A stretch of DNA of 64,000 bases from NCBI RefSeq assembly GCF_051020515.1, contig NZ_CP194857.1, positions 4,141,396 through 4,205,395 of the forward strand, read 5' to 3'. How positions within the stretch are numbered: the stretch's first letter is position 1; each line of letters starts with the position of its first letter. Of this stretch, positions 19,938-30,469 are shown piece by piece. The translations under genes were made by a program, and so were the position numbers. Below the pieces are notes generated by a model. That model worked only from the letters and a program-made list of their open reading frames with translations, made no database searches and was not told the origin of the DNA. Source of the DNA: CALKWS01 sp051020515 (GTDB lineage: Bacteria; Actinomycetota; Actinomycetes; Actinomycetales; Beutenbergiaceae).

Positions 19938-21570
19938 ACGTACCCCCTGAGTTCACTGGCGCGTAGCCGCAGGCTCCGGGCCGGTGCGTCATCGATACTG
20001 AGTTCATCGAGCGCATCCAGGTACGGCGTCGTCTCGGCGCCCACCGCGGCCCCGGCCCACTCGGCCAGCATCTTTCGCATCTCGGCGACCATCGTCTCAC
20101 CCCTGGTGCCGAACAGCCGCCCCACCGCCCGCTCGGCTCCGTCCACGCCCACCGCGGCCACCTCCACCAGGGACGCGGCCCCCTGATCGTCCAGGCCCAC
20201 CTGCTCCGCGCTCAGACCCAGTTCGCCGCCGCGCCGCTCGGCCTCGGTGCCCCATTCGCTGATCAGGGTCTCCACCCGTTGCTCCCGGGCCCGGGCTGCC
20301 TCGTCGACGTCCACCAGCTCGGCGATCTGACGCCCGGCGGCGGATTCGGCGAGCATCCGACGCACCGACAACTCGGCCGCGGTGCCGGCCTCACGAACCA
20401 TCGATCCGGCCGCACCGACGGCGGTGTCACGCAGGGACCGCACCGATTCCACCCGGGCGGCGGTGGAGCGCTTGGCGCGCCAGCGTTGCCGCGGGCCGGC
20501 AGGTTCGTCGACCAGCGGTGCCAGGACACCACCGGAACCCGCACTGGAGAGCCACGCGGTGCTCGGGGCCCCGATCGCGGCCGCCCCCGAGCCGAGGTCG
20601 GCGTGGATCTGTTCAGCGGTTGGACGTACCGCGGCCACGACCTGCCCGCGCAGGGACCGGGAGGTGCGCCGCTGGATCTCCACCGCCGCGGCCACCTCCT
20701 GGACGTCGCGGCGCAGCGACGGCCAGGCGCCGCGCACGGTCCGGGCGATCACGGCTCGCGACTGGCTCTGGGCGCCCAGGATCTTCAACCACGCCACCAA
20801 CTCCCCCACCAGCTTCGGCTCCAGCAGGCCCTGGTGCGGACCGACATCCGGCACCACGAACAAGGGCAGCGCACCGAAGCCCTGCGCCTGCAGTCGCTGG
20901 AACAGGTCGCGACGCACCTCGATCAGGGCATCGGGTTCGATCCGGTTCAGCACCACCGCCAGGGACAGCCCCCGTTCGATGGCCTCACGCAGCCTCGACC
21001 ACGGCACCGCGTCCCCGTACCGGGAGCCGGTGGTCACGAACACCCACAGGTCGGCCAGTTCGATCAGTTCCAGGGCCAGGTTCCGGTTGGCCGCACGCAC
21101 CGAGTCCAGTCGGGGGCATCCAGCAGCCCGAGCCCGCGCGGCACCTGCTCGTGGGTGACCACGTCGGCCAGGTCGAGTACCGGGTGGCCCTCCAGGTAAT
21201 GGGCGTCGGCGGGATGGGTCGCCAGCACGGGTTGGCGGGTGGTCGGCCGCAGCACCCCGGCCGGGCTGACCTCCTCGCCGAGGACCGAGTTCAGCAGCGT
21301 GGACTTGCCCGCCCCGGTGGAGCCACCGATCACTACCAGCACCGGTGCGGCCACCTCCCGCAACCGGGGGATCAAGTGGTTGCGCACCTGGGCCACCAGG
21401 CGGGCGCGCAGTTCCCGGGCCTGGGCGACGTCGTCGGCATCCAGCAGCAGCGGCGCGGCCTCGAGGTTGGCGAGCAGGTCCTCGATCACCTCGACCATGG
21501 GCAATCGTTCACCGGTACCGCTCTCGCCCGGGCCGTCGTCTGCGGGGCGGGGGGCGGGATCGGTGCTCAC
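19934..21570 (-). CDS. Dynamin-family GTPase (frameshifted as sequenced)
   Basis: About 545 aa after repair, partner of the downstream GTPase. G1 is VVIGGSTGAGKSTLLNSVLG, G3 LLDAPD(L)DS and G4 VLNRIEPD, followed by a long helical region. One missing C near 21117 separates the first ~150 residues from the rest. Restoring it gives GLLDAPDLDSVRAANRNLALELIELADLWVFVTTGSRYGD. Paired dynamin-like GTPases in actinobacteria (IniA/IniC, DynA/DynB) remodel membranes; a similar role is inferred. The start is uncertain: a GTG at 21570 abuts AGGAGG with no spacing, and an ATG at 21606 is possible. Confidence 0.8.
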
Positions 21571-21734
21571 CCTCCTAGCCTGCCTGGTTTGGGCCTGAAC
21601 TTCCATGCGTCGCGCCGGTGTCCTCGATCTTGGTGTGGTGCATCGCTGCACCGGAGCGTCCGGTTACCGCTGTGCCGCCCCGGACGGCGTGGCGGAACCC
21701 CGACTGAGTTGCGTTGTGGGCAGGATCGGGGGCG

Positions 21735-22735
21735 ATGGCAGCACCGCAGGCCCACCCGGCCCGGGCCCGTGACCTGGGCCTCTACCCCGCTACCGGGCGC
21801 ACCGGTGCCCACAACGCGATCACCGACGTCCCCGGCGTGCGGGTGGGCCACACCACGATCATCCGGGCGCCGAGCATACGCACCGGGGTGAGCGCGATCC
21901 GGTTCGGCGACGGGGTGAGCCCGGGGCGAGCGCTTCCGGCCGGGCTGAGCGTGGGCAACGGGTTCGGCAAACTCATCGGCGCCACCCAGCTGGCCGAACT
22001 GGGGCACCTGGAGACCCCGATCGTGCTGACGTCGACGCTGTCGGCGTTCCGGGCCGCCGATGCCCTGCTGACCTGGGTGCTGGACCAGCCCGGCAATGAG
22101 CAGTGTGCGCACGCTGAACCCCGTGGTGGGCGAGTGTAACGACTCGGTGCTCTCCGACATCCGGGCCCGGCCGGTGCGCCCGGAGCACGTGCATGCCGCC
22201 CTGGATGAGGCCGACGACGGCGCGGTTCCCGAGGGCAGCGTGGGTGCGGGCACCGGCCTGGTCGCCCTGGGTTTCAAAGCCGGCATCGGTACCGCCTCCC
22301 GGATCATCGAGGTCGACGACGAGCACACCCTGGGTGTGCTGGTGCAGGCGAACTTCGCCGGGGTACTGCGGGTGCACGGCCGGCAGGTACGTCCACCGAC
22401 ACCTTCTGCACCCCAACCCGATCTGGGCTCGTGCATGGTGGTGCTGGCCACCAGCGCCCCACTGGACGGGCGCCAGCTCTCCCGCCTGGCCGCGCGGGCG
22501 GTCTTCGCCCTGGGCCGCCTGGGTGCGGCCTACACCCACGGCTCCGGGGACTACGCGATCGCGGTCTCCACCTCCGCCGGGCGTCTACCACCACCGGATC
22601 GGGGCGCTGAGCCCGGTGTTCGAGGCCGGACTGGACGCAACCGAGGAAGCGGTCCTGAACGCTTTGGTCGCCGCCGACCCGGTCACCGGCCCAGGCGGGA
22701 ACGTGGTGCCGGCGCTCCGGGACGCCCTGGGCTGA
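21735..22735 (+). CDS. P1 family peptidase (DmpA/S58-type N-terminal nucleophile hydrolase), two frameshifts
   Basis: About 333 aa. It begins DLGLYPATGRTGAHNAITDVPGVRVGHTTI, the standard P1/S58 opening, and continues through PAGLSVGNGFGKLIGATQLAELGHLETPIVLTST and LNPVVGECNDSVLSDIRA. The autoprocessing Gly-Ser-type region is in GSVGAGTGLVALGFKAGIGTASR. Breaks near 22105 and 22578 shift the frame; each sits in otherwise intact, conserved sequence. The last segment ends ...ALSPVFEAGLDATEEAVLNALVAAD. Family members release D-amino acids or beta-amino acids from peptides. Divergent from the GTPase pair. Confidence 0.85.
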
Positions 22736-22742
22736 GACGCTC

Positions 22743-22779
22743 CGGCCACCCGCCCGGGCGGGGAGGGTGCCACGGCCGG
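22743..22779. terminator. Nested inverted repeats between convergent genes
   Basis: A perfect 14-bp palindrome (CCCGCCCGGGCGGG, 22749-22762) lies inside a wider CCGGCC...GGCCGG pair (22743-22748 / 22774-22779), in the 48-nt gap between the P1 peptidase and the convergent ABC ATPase. Likely a bidirectional terminator. Confidence 0.45.
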
Positions 22780-22783
22780 TGAC

Positions 22784-24069
22784 TCACGCCGCGGAGCCGC
22801 GCGCACCGTCGTCGGCCGCTGTTGCTTTCTGCTGGCGCTTCTTGGCACGCTCCAGGGCACGGGCGCGCTGGTCACGCGCCTCGGCCTCCAGTTTCTCGGC
22901 CCGCTCACTCTCCCGGGTCAGGTTCTCCCCGGACTCCGGATCGAACACGTACAGAGAGTCCGGGTCCAGCCACAACTCCGCCACGTCGCCGGCACGTACC
23001 CCGCTCACCGAATCCAGCGCCACCACCACCTGAGGGCGCAGGTTCTCCCCGTCCAGGTCCCGGTCCAGTTCCTCCAACTTGTCGGCCAGGTCGGCATGAG
23101 CCTCGAAGGGATGTAGGCATAGAGCACCTCCCCGAGCCACTCGGTCACATCCACCTCGGCCTCGAACGTCACGCCCTCGCGCTCGGTGGGTTGCATGACG
23201 TCGACATCCTCGAAGGCATCGGGCCGGATCCCCACGATGAGCACCTCCCGGTCCCCCACCGCCTTGCGCAGCCGCTCGTCCAGCGGCACCTCCAGCAACG
23301 GCAGCCGCAGGGTGTCCCCCTCGACGGTGGCGGGCAGGAAGTTCATCGGCGGGGAACCGATGAAGCCGGCCACGAACAGGTTCATCGGCTCCTCGTACAG
23401 CCCGCGGGGGCTGGCCACCTGCTGCAACTCCCCCCGGCGCAGCACCGCCACCCGGTCCCCCAGCGTCATCGCCTCGGTCTGGTCATGGGTGACGTAGACG
23501 GTGGTGGTGCCCAGGTTGCGCTGCAACCGCGCGATCTCGGTGCGCATCTGCCCACGCAACTTCGAGTCCAGGTTCGACAGCGGTTCATCGAACAGGAAGG
23601 CCTGGGCGTCCCGCACGATCGCCCGGCCCATCGCCACCCGCTGGCGCTGACCACCGGAGAGGTTCGCGGGCTTACGCTCCAGGTGCTCATCGAGCTCCAG
23701 CAGCGACGAGGCACGCCGGACCTGCTCATCGATCTCGGTGTCGGTGTGCTCGCCCTTGGTCAGGCGCAGCGGGAAAGCGATGTTCTCGTACACGCTCAGG
23801 TGGGGGTAGAGGGCGTAGTTCTGGAACACCATCGCCAGGTCCCGGTCCCGGGGGGCCTTGTCGTTGACCACCTCGTCCCCGATGCGCAACTCCCCGTCGG
23901 TGATGTCCTCCAGGCCCACGATCATGCGCAGCAGGGTGGACTTGCCGCAGCCGGAGGGCCCGACCAGGATGACGAACTCGCCGTCGGCGATGTCCAGGTC
24001 GATACCGCGCACGGCGGTGAACCCATCGGGGTAGGTCTTGACGACATTGTCGAGGGTGATCGACGCCAT
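22784..24069 (-). CDS. Sugar ABC transporter ATP-binding protein, MsmK/UgpC type (frameshifted near 3' end)
   Basis: ATPase of a CUT1 carbohydrate importer: SITLDNVVKTYPDGFTAVRGIDLDIADGEF, Walker A GPSGCGKST, signature LSGGQRQRVAMGRAIVRDAQAFLFDEPLSNLDSKLR and switch VTHDQTEAM. A C-terminal TOBE/MalK-like regulatory domain follows. A missing C near 23112 breaks the last third; the repaired reading is LYAYIPFEAHADLADKLEELDRDL. A long Lys/Arg/Glu-rich coiled tail of ~40 residues ends the protein, longer than most UgpC homologues. It lies 40 nt after the permease gene and is the last gene of the operon. Confidence 0.92.
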
Positions 24070-24109
24070 CGGAACTCCTCCTCTTGTGTGGCTGGTGTGG
24101 CCGCGGGAC

Positions 24110-24955
24110 TCAGCCCTTGACGGCGCCTTGGGTCAGGCCGGAGACGATCCGGCGTTGGAAGATCAGCACCACGACCACCACCGGCACCGTCACCACGATC
24201 GCCGCGGCCGAGATCGCCCCGGTGGGCTCCTCGAACTGGGAGGCCCCGGTGAAGAAGGACAGCGCCGCCGGCACCGGGCGTGCGGCGGTTGTGGAGGTCA
24301 GCGAGATGCCGTAGACGAAATCGTTCCAGGCGATGAAGAAGGCGATGATCGCGGTGGTGAAGACCCCGGGTGCGGCCAGCGGAACCACCGCTTTACGGAA
24401 CGCCTGGAAAGGGGTGGCGCCGTCGACCTGGGCGGCCTGCTCCAACTCCCAGGGGATCTGCCGGAAGAACGCCGACAGCGTCCAGATCGAGATCGGCAGC
24501 GTCAACGACAGGTAGGGAATGACCAGCCCGGCCCAGGTGTCGTACAGGCCCACCACGCGCCAGAGGTTGAACAGCGGGGTGACGATGGACACGACCGGGA
24601 ACACCGAGACGGCCAGCGCCGAGGTCAGGATGATCTTCTTACCGCGGAAGTCCAGCCGGGCGATGGCGTATGCGCACAGGGTGGCCAGCACCACCGCGAT
24701 CACGGTGGCGATGAGCGAGATGCCGATGGAGTTGCGCAGGGCAGGCAGGAACAGGTCCTGGGCGCTGCCCCCGGGGGCCAGGATCTCGGCGTAGTTCTCC
24801 CAAGTCCACTCCCGAGGCAGCAGCGTGCCGGAGAACAGCCCGGCCTGGGTCTTGAACGAGGTCATCAGGATGGAGAAGACCGGGAACAGCGACCAGACCA
24901 GCACCAGCACGGTGGCGACGGCCCAGCCGACCTTGCCCTTCGTCGTCATACCCAT
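24110..24955 (-). CDS. Carbohydrate ABC transporter permease (MalG/CUT1)
   Basis: 281 aa, six predicted membrane segments. The inner-membrane permease motif EAA lies in QAAQVDGATPFQAFRKAVVPLAAPGVFTTAI, which docks to the ATPase. Its ATG at 24955 overlaps the stop of the upstream permease by one base (TGATG). It pairs with the 24955-25917 permease to form the membrane channel. Sugar not predictable. Confidence 0.92.
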   Translation of the reverse strand: MGMTTKGKVGWAVATVLVLVWSLFPVFSILMTSFKTQAGLFSGTLLPREWTWENYAEILAPGGSAQDLFLPALRNSIGISLIATVIAVVLATLCAYAIARLDFRGKKIILTSALAVSVFPVVSIVTPLFNLWRVVGLYDTWAGLVIPYLSLTLPISIWTLSAFFRQIPWELEQAAQVDGATPFQAFRKAVVPLAAPGVFTTAIIAFFIAWNDFVYGISLTSTTAARPVPAALSFFTGASQFEEPTGAISAAAIVVTVPVVVVVLIFQRRIVSGLTQGAVKG

Positions 24956-25917
24956 CAGTCGTCCCCCTTCCCGCCGGACAGATCCACGCGGAACCCCTTG
25001 ATCGCGATGAAACTGATCAAGAGCACGCTGAGGAACAGCAGCACCGAGATCGCCGAACCCATCCCGATCTCCAGGCGTCCGATCGAGGTGTTGTAGGCCA
25101 ACAGGGACAGCGCCTCGGTGTTGTTGGCGCCGCCGGTCATGATGAAGATGTTGTCGAAGATCCGGAACGCCTCCAGCGCCCGGAACAGCACCGCGACCAT
25201 GATTGCGGCCTTCATGTTCGGCAGGGTCACCTTGCGCAGCACCTGCCTGGACCGGGCCCCGTCGACCTTGGCGGCCTCCTCCAGTTCCCCGGGCACCTGG
25301 GCCAGACCGGCCAGCAGCAGCAGGGAGATGAACGGGGTGGTCTTCCACACCTCCGACAGCACGATCACGAACAGTGAAGGCCCTTGGGAGGCGAACCAGT
25401 TGAAGCCATCGTCGATGCCGGGCACCCAACTGAACCAGTTGTTGATGTACCCGGAGTTGATGTCGAAGGCATAGAAGAATGCGAACGCCGAGACCACGGT
25501 GATGATCCCGTAGGGCACCAGGATCGCGGTCCTGACGATCCCGCGCAGGCGCTTGATCGCCCGGTGCATGATCATCGCCAGGGCGAAGCCGAGCACCAAC
25601 TCGATCGCCACCGTGGTGACCGTGATGAACAGGGTCACCAGCATCGAACGCCAGAAGGCCCAATCGGTCAGGATCATCGCGTAGTTGTTCAGCCCGATGA
25701 ACTCCCGTTCGTCCGGGGCGGTCAACCGCAGCGAGAACAGCGAGTCGAAGGTGGCCTGACCGATCGGATAGAGCGTCACGAGCAGCATCAGGCCGAAGGC
25801 AGGGCCGGCCAGCCACCAGCCCAGCCGCGCCTCGGAGCGGGTCCGGTCGGAGGCACGTTTCTTGCGGGGCCGGTCCTGGCTATGGTCCCTCGGACGGGTC
25901 GTGGCCGAGGCGCTCAC
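24955..25917 (-). CDS. Carbohydrate ABC transporter permease (MalF/CUT1)
   Basis: 320 aa. The N-terminus is positively charged and disordered (residues 1-30), then LGWWLAGPAFGLMLLVTLYPIGQATFDSLF begins the membrane region. The EAA loop reads EEAAKVDGARSRQVLRKVTLPNMKAAIMV. The GTG start at 25917 overlaps the binding-protein stop by 4 nt (GTGA). With MalG-like, MsmK-like and the lipoprotein it forms a complete importer. Confidence 0.92.
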   Translation of the reverse strand: MSASATTRPRDHSQDRPRKKRASDRTRSEARLGWWLAGPAFGLMLLVTLYPIGQATFDSLFSLRLTAPDEREFIGLNNYAMILTDWAFWRSMLVTLFITVTTVAIELVLGFALAMIMHRAIKRLRGIVRTAILVPYGIITVVSAFAFFYAFDINSGYINNWFSWVPGIDDGFNWFASQGPSLFVIVLSEVWKTTPFISLLLLAGLAQVPGELEEAAKVDGARSRQVLRKVTLPNMKAAIMVAVLFRALEAFRIFDNIFIMTGGANNTEALSLLAYNTSIGRLEIGMGSAISVLLFLSVLLISFIAIKGFRVDLSGGKGDD

Positions 25918-27176
25918 AGCAACCGCTCCCCTCGCAGCACCTCGGTGATGAACTGCTGGGAACTGCCCGGGGTGTTCTCCGGGTCGACCCCGGAGACCGG
26001 GTGCCAGGTGGTCTGCAGCCCGATCGAGATCTCGTTGTAGAACGGGGTCTGCGGGCGCGGGGCAGCCTGTTCCAGGGAGTCCCGGATCACATCTGCCATC
26101 GGGAACTCCTCCTGCACCCGTTCGTCGTCGTAGGCCTCGATCGCCGAGGGCGGGTTGCCGTTGGTGACGAAGTACTCGGCCTGGTGTTCGGGCTGCACGA
26201 TGCAGGCCACCGCCTCCCAGGCCTCCTCGATGTTGCTGGAGAAGGCACCGACGCCGAGGTTGATGCCCCCGACCGGTGGGGCTGATTCGGTATCGGCGTC
26301 CATGCGCGGGTAAGCGGTCCAGGCGAGGTCGTCGATGACGTCGGACTCCGCGTCCATCATCGCGGGGTATACGAACGGCCAGTTCACCATGAACGAGCCA
26401 CCGTCTCCCTGGAACAGGTTCATCGAGGCGTTCTCATCGGCGGTGGGCAGCCCCGGGCCGCCCAGGCCCTCCGAACCGATCCGGCTGACCACCTCGGCGG
26501 CCTGCCGGCCCGCCTCGGAGTCCAGGTCCAGTTCCAACTCGTCCGAGGTGGCCTCGGGGTTGGTCAGGATCTCTCCCCCGGCGGAGGCCACCAACGCGTT
26601 GATCCACACGGTCAGGGACTCCGCACGGGCCCCCTGCACCCCTAGGTACAGGTCGTTCTCGGCGGCAGCCTCGATCAACTGCTCCCAGGTGACCGGTTCG
26701 CTCATGTCCAACCCGGCCTCCTCGGCGACGGATTCGCGGTACCAGAGCAACTGGGTGTTGGCCCAGAAGGGGACGGTGACCAGTTCGTCCTCCCAGGTCG
26801 CCGAGTCGATCGCGCCCTGAACCACGCCGTCGGTGTCCTGCAGTTCCTCGGGCACTTCGGCCAGGAAGCCCGGTTCGGCCATCTCGGGGATGAACGGGGG
26901 GTCCAGGCTCATGATGTCGATGGAGGCGTCCTGGGCGGCCAGGCGGCGGGCCAGTTGTTCGCGCTGATCGGAGGCCTCCCGGGGCAGCAGGGCGGTCTGG
27001 ATCACGTAGGCGCCGTCGGATTCCTCGGTGCAGGTCTGGGCGATCTCGGCCTGGCCCCCGTCGTCGGGGTTGATGTACCAGGTCAGCGTCGGTGGCCCGG
27101 AGTCGTCGGCGCAGGCCGCCAGCGACATCACCACGGCAACGGCCAGCAGCGGCCCCACCACACGAACTCGGGACAC
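25914..27176 (-). CDS. Extracellular solute-binding lipoprotein of a sugar ABC transporter (family 1)
   Basis: About 420 aa, cluster B substrate-binding protein that presents sugar to the permease pair. The signal peptide VSRVRVVGPLLAVAVVMSLAACADD has a lipobox ending L-A-A-C. The mature part shows VPFWANTQLLWYRESVAEEAGLD and SFMVNWPFVYPAM, typical of trehalose/maltose-type binders (inference from resemblance). The chosen GTG at 27176 has AAGGAGG 6 nt upstream. First gene of the four-gene operon running leftward to 22784. Confidence 0.92.
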   Translation of the reverse strand: MSRVRVVGPLLAVAVVMSLAACADDSGPPTLTWYINPDDGGQAEIAQTCTEESDGAYVIQTALLPREASDQREQLARRLAAQDASIDIMSLDPPFIPEMAEPGFLAEVPEELQDTDGVVQGAIDSATWEDELVTVPFWANTQLLWYRESVAEEAGLDMSEPVTWEQLIEAAAENDLYLGVQGARAESLTVWINALVASAGGEILTNPEATSDELELDLDSEAGRQAAEVVSRIGSEGLGGPGLPTADENASMNLFQGDGGSFMVNWPFVYPAMMDAESDVIDDLAWTAYPRMDADTESAPPVGGINLGVGAFSSNIEEAWEAVACIVQPEHQAEYFVTNGNPPSAIEAYDDERVQEEFPMADVIRDSLEQAAPRPQTPFYNEISIGLQTTWHPVSGVDPENTPGSSQQFITEVLRGERLL

Positions 27177-27306
27177 GTGGCCTCCTTGCGCTCCCTCGTA
27201 CGACGACGTCTGCTCACCCAACAACCAGACGTGCGTGCCTGCAACTCGAACGAGCCGGGTCCCTGGTGGGGGTTGGGATCCGGCGCGGCGGTATTCTGCT
27301 CGGTGC

Positions 27307-27379
<73 letters not shown>

Positions 27380-27899
27380 CCCAAGCGTCGTTGTTCAGGC
27401 CTGTGACGTTCCGGGCTTGATCGGCCCCGTTCTCGCCTCGCTCCTAGCGGACGGGTGCGGGGTTCGGACTGCCGGGTTGCATAGGGCATCCCACGGGTCG
27501 ACCTGTCAAATGAGATGTGCCCCGTCAGGTCCGTCCAGAGCGTCCAGCACACCTGTGAGATCTCAGCGTGGGTAAGCCACCTTGAGACGCCAGGCTCGTT
27601 AACGAATCCGAGCACGATGTTGCGGATCGCCGCGGCCGGGCATGTGGTCCCCGGTGCGACGATCGAGTGCGGAGGTCCTTCCCCACACGCGCACGGCCAC
27701 AGCGTCCGGAGCGGCGAGACGCCCCACCTCGTTCATCAACGGCTCTCGATACGCGGACCCAGATGATCAGAGGTGTCGCGCGATGCCCGCTCGTCGCGGC
27801 CTCGACCGCGTCGACCAGGCTCGCACCTGGTTCTCCCTTCGATGTGAGTCGATGAAGGTCGCTACAGAACACTGCTCGCCGCGGGTGAACCCGATCAAT
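27380..27899. other. About 520 nt without a recognisable gene
   Basis: Between tRNA-Arg and the luciferase-like gene. I find no coding frame with a credible ribosome site or family resemblance, no tRNA and no clear terminator. Regions beside tRNA genes can hold remnants of old insertions, but nothing here proves it. Confidence 0.5.
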
Positions 27900-28880
27900 T
27901 CAGGCGAGGTACGCCTCGGCCAGCAGTTGGACCGAACGCAGCCGATCGTCCACTCGAGGTCCCTGGTGGGCGATCATCAGTTCGTCCGCGCCGGTCTGCT
28001 CGGCGAACTCCGTCACCTGCCGGCCCACCACGTCCGGAGTCCCGACGGCGCTGTAGGTCATCATCTGGTGCAGATGCTGGGCCTTCGGTGACTTCAGCAG
28101 CGCGTCGGCCTGCTCGTCGGTGAACTCGGCCCCCGGACGCAGCAGGAGCGCCACCCGGCTGCGCATGACTTCCTGCAACTGACGCTCGGCGTCGGCCTGG
28201 TCATCAGCGGCGATGACGTTGTAGGCGGCGATGACATAGGGCTCGGCGAGTTGCTCCGATGCCGTGAACTTGCTGCGGTACAGCGCGATCGCCTCGTGCA
28301 GTGCCGCCGGGGCGAAGTGCGAGGCGAAGGCGTAGGGCAGTCCGAGGACGGCGGCCAGTTCCGCGCCGAACAGCGAGGATCCCAGGATGTACAGGGGCAC
28401 GTCGGTGCCCTTGCCGGGGTAGGCGTCCACGTCGGCGATGCGGCTCTCGCCCCGCAGGTAGGCCTGCAGTTCCAGGACGTCCTGGGGGAAGGACTCCGCC
28501 GAGGCGGGGTTGCGGCGAAGCGCACGCAGGGTGTTCTGGTCGGTGCCCGGGGCGCGGCCCAGGCCGAGGTCGATCCGGCCGGGGTGGAGGGTCTCCAGGG
28601 TGCCGAACTGCTCAGCGATCAGCAGCGGCGCGTGGTTGGGCAGCATGATGCCGCCCGAGCCCAGCCGGATGGAGTTGGTGTGGGCGGCGACGTGCGCGAT
28701 GAGCACCGAGGTCGCCGAGGACGCGATCGAGGCCATGTTGTGGTGCTCGGCGTACCAGACCCGCTGGTAACCGGTCTCCTCCGCCTTCTGGGCCAGCGCC
28801 ACGGTTCCAGCCAGTGACTCGGCAACAGTCTGACCACGGGCAACGGTGGCAAGGTCGAGGATAGAGAGCGGAAGCGGCAT
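27900..28880 (-). CDS. LLM-class flavin-dependent oxidoreductase (luciferase-like)
   Basis: 326 aa. Single-domain bacterial luciferase-like barrel: PLSILDLATVARGQTVAESLAGTVALAQKAEETGYQRVWYAEHHNMASIASSATSVLIAHVAAHT and LPNHAPLLIAEQFGTLETLHPGRIDLGLGRAPGTD. This is the subgroup with the AEHH motif annotated as MsnO8-type or alkane-monooxygenase-like oxidoreductases. It would use reduced FMN or F420; substrate unknown. ATG 28880 follows AAAGGTG. Monocistronic by position. Confidence 0.9.
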   Translation of the reverse strand: MPLPLSILDLATVARGQTVAESLAGTVALAQKAEETGYQRVWYAEHHNMASIASSATSVLIAHVAAHTNSIRLGSGGIMLPNHAPLLIAEQFGTLETLHPGRIDLGLGRAPGTDQNTLRALRRNPASAESFPQDVLELQAYLRGESRIADVDAYPGKGTDVPLYILGSSLFGAELAAVLGLPYAFASHFAPAALHEAIALYRSKFTASEQLAEPYVIAAYNVIAADDQADAERQLQEVMRSRVALLLRPGAEFTDEQADALLKSPKAQHLHQMMTYSAVGTPDVVGRQVTEFAEQTGADELMIAHQGPRVDDRLRSVQLLAEAYLA

Positions 28881-28991
28881 CGGGCACCTTTCACAGACGG
28901 GACGGTGCCGACTGGCACCGCCAATGGGGACAACCGATCGAGCTCCGGCTTTCATCCCACCGCGCCCCCGGGCTCGTGCGGACGGGTCCGA

Positions 28992-30455
28992 TCACTCCTG
29001 ATCGGGAGCGTGTGTCTGCAGGAAGGCGTAGACCTCGGAGTCATCCACACCCGGGAACGTCCCGCCCGGCAGGGCCTGCATGATGTGGGTGTGCAGTTTG
29101 GCACTCGGCCAGGACGAGGCCCGCCACCGCCTGGCCAGAGCAGGCTCGGGCTCACGACAGCAACTCAGGTCCGGACAGCGCGAGAGCGACCTGGAGGTGG
29201 CATCCCTGCCCCGGAACCATTTCGCGTCGGCGAAGGGCACACCGATGGTGATGGAGAAGTCACCGCCGGCGCCGGTACCGATCTGGGCGGTGCACCAGAA
29301 CGTCCCGGAGGGAGTGTCGGTGTACTGATGGAACTCCCCCGGCCGGTCGGCGTGATCGAACACGGTCCGGGAGGTCCAGTACCGGCACACCAGTTGCCCC
29401 TCGATCGCACCGGTCACGTCGGTGGGGAAGGTGACGTCATCGTTCTCATATCCCTTGTACAACGTCCCGTCCCGCCCCACCCGGGCGAAGTGCACCCGGA
29501 TCCCCAACTGAGAGGTAGCCAGGTTCGTGAACCGGTGCGCCGCACCCTCGTGGGTCACCCCGAACGCATCGCGCAGGTCCTCGATGGACAACTCCCGGTC
29601 CTTCTTGGCGGAGGCGAGGAATTGCACCGCTTGGTGGCGGGGCATCAGCACCGCGGCGGCGAAGTAGGTGATCTCCTGACGCTGGCGTAGGAAGTGCGCA
29701 TACGTACGCGGCTGGGTGTGTTCCAGCACCCGGTGCGCCAGCGCCTGCAGTGCCAGGGAGCGCAGCCCGTGCCCGCCGGGGATGGACTGCGGCGGCAGGT
29801 AGATCCGGCGGTTCTCCAGGTCCGTGACGCTACGAGTCGACGACGGTAGGTCCCTGGCGTAGTGCAACGTGAACCCGAGGTGGTCGGCCATCCGCTCCAC
29901 GGTGCGGTGCGTGACCGGGCCGGCGGTGTAACCGACCGCGGAGAGCAGACTCTCGGCGGCCTCCTCGATCTCGACCAGGTAGTTGTCCCGCGCGCGCATG
30001 TCCCGGCGCAGTTCGGTGTTGGCGCGACGGGCTTCCTCCGGGGTGGCACTGGCCTCGTTGGAGCGGCGGGCCAGTTCGCCGTGCAAACCCACCAGCGCCT
30101 CCAGGGCCTCCATCGGGAGTTTGCGCCCGGGACGCACGGTGGGTAGCGCCAGTGCCCGGTACAGCGAGCCGCGCTGGGCAGCGTCCAGTTCGATCTCCAG
30201 GGCGTCGCGCCGGCTCGGCGGTGACTCATCGAGCAGGTCGGCCACCGTGGTGCCCAGGGCCTCGGCCAAGGTGCGCAGCAGGGTCAGGCGGGGCTCCCGG
30301 TGGCCGTTCTCGATCAGCGACAACTGGCTGGCGGCCACGCCGACCTGGGCGGCCACCTGATCCAGCGTCATGCCGGCCGCGGTGCGGAAGTGCCGGATGC
30401 GGCGCCCGACGGTCAGGACGGTGTTTCCCGCTCTGGTCGCGGATGTGAGGGACAT
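28992..30455 (-). CDS. ramB: RamB-type XRE transcriptional regulator (short-chain fatty acid / acetate metabolism)
   Basis: 487 aa. N-terminal XRE HTH (residues ~18-70: VGRRIRHFRTAAGMTLDQVAAQVGVAASQLSLIENGHREPRLTLLRTLAEAL). A central region resembles the IrrE/ImmA domain but with AHRVLEH in place of a canonical HExxH zinc motif. A C-terminal DUF2083-type domain has conserved cysteines (LVCRYWTSRT, GTFWCTAQIG, CPDLSCCREP). In Corynebacterium RamB represses acetate and glyoxylate genes; here it is divergent from aceA-aceB, which supports the same role. ATG 30455 was chosen because the family starts near the HTH. Confidence 0.9.
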   Translation of the reverse strand: MSLTSATRAGNTVLTVGRRIRHFRTAAGMTLDQVAAQVGVAASQLSLIENGHREPRLTLLRTLAEALGTTVADLLDESPPSRRDALEIELDAAQRGSLYRALALPTVRPGRKLPMEALEALVGLHGELARRSNEASATPEEARRANTELRRDMRARDNYLVEIEEAAESLLSAVGYTAGPVTHRTVERMADHLGFTLHYARDLPSSTRSVTDLENRRIYLPPQSIPGGHGLRSLALQALAHRVLEHTQPRTYAHFLRQRQEITYFAAAVLMPRHQAVQFLASAKKDRELSIEDLRDAFGVTHEGAAHRFTNLATSQLGIRVHFARVGRDGTLYKGYENDDVTFPTDVTGAIEGQLVCRYWTSRTVFDHADRPGEFHQYTDTPSGTFWCTAQIGTGAGGDFSITIGVPFADAKWFRGRDATSRSLSRCPDLSCCREPEPALARRWRASSWPSAKLHTHIMQALPGGTFPGVDDSEVYAFLQTHAPDQE

Positions 30456-30469
30456 TTCCTCACCATAGC

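Noticed and set aside
24038..25096. 352-codon frame antisense to the malG-like permease
   Set aside because: Composition is Gly/Arg/Asp/Gln repeats mirroring the transmembrane codons of the real gene.
27380..27899. Frames of 80-150 codons beside tRNA-Arg
   Set aside because: No ribosome sites, no recognisable motifs, and codon patterns unlike the neighbouring genes.
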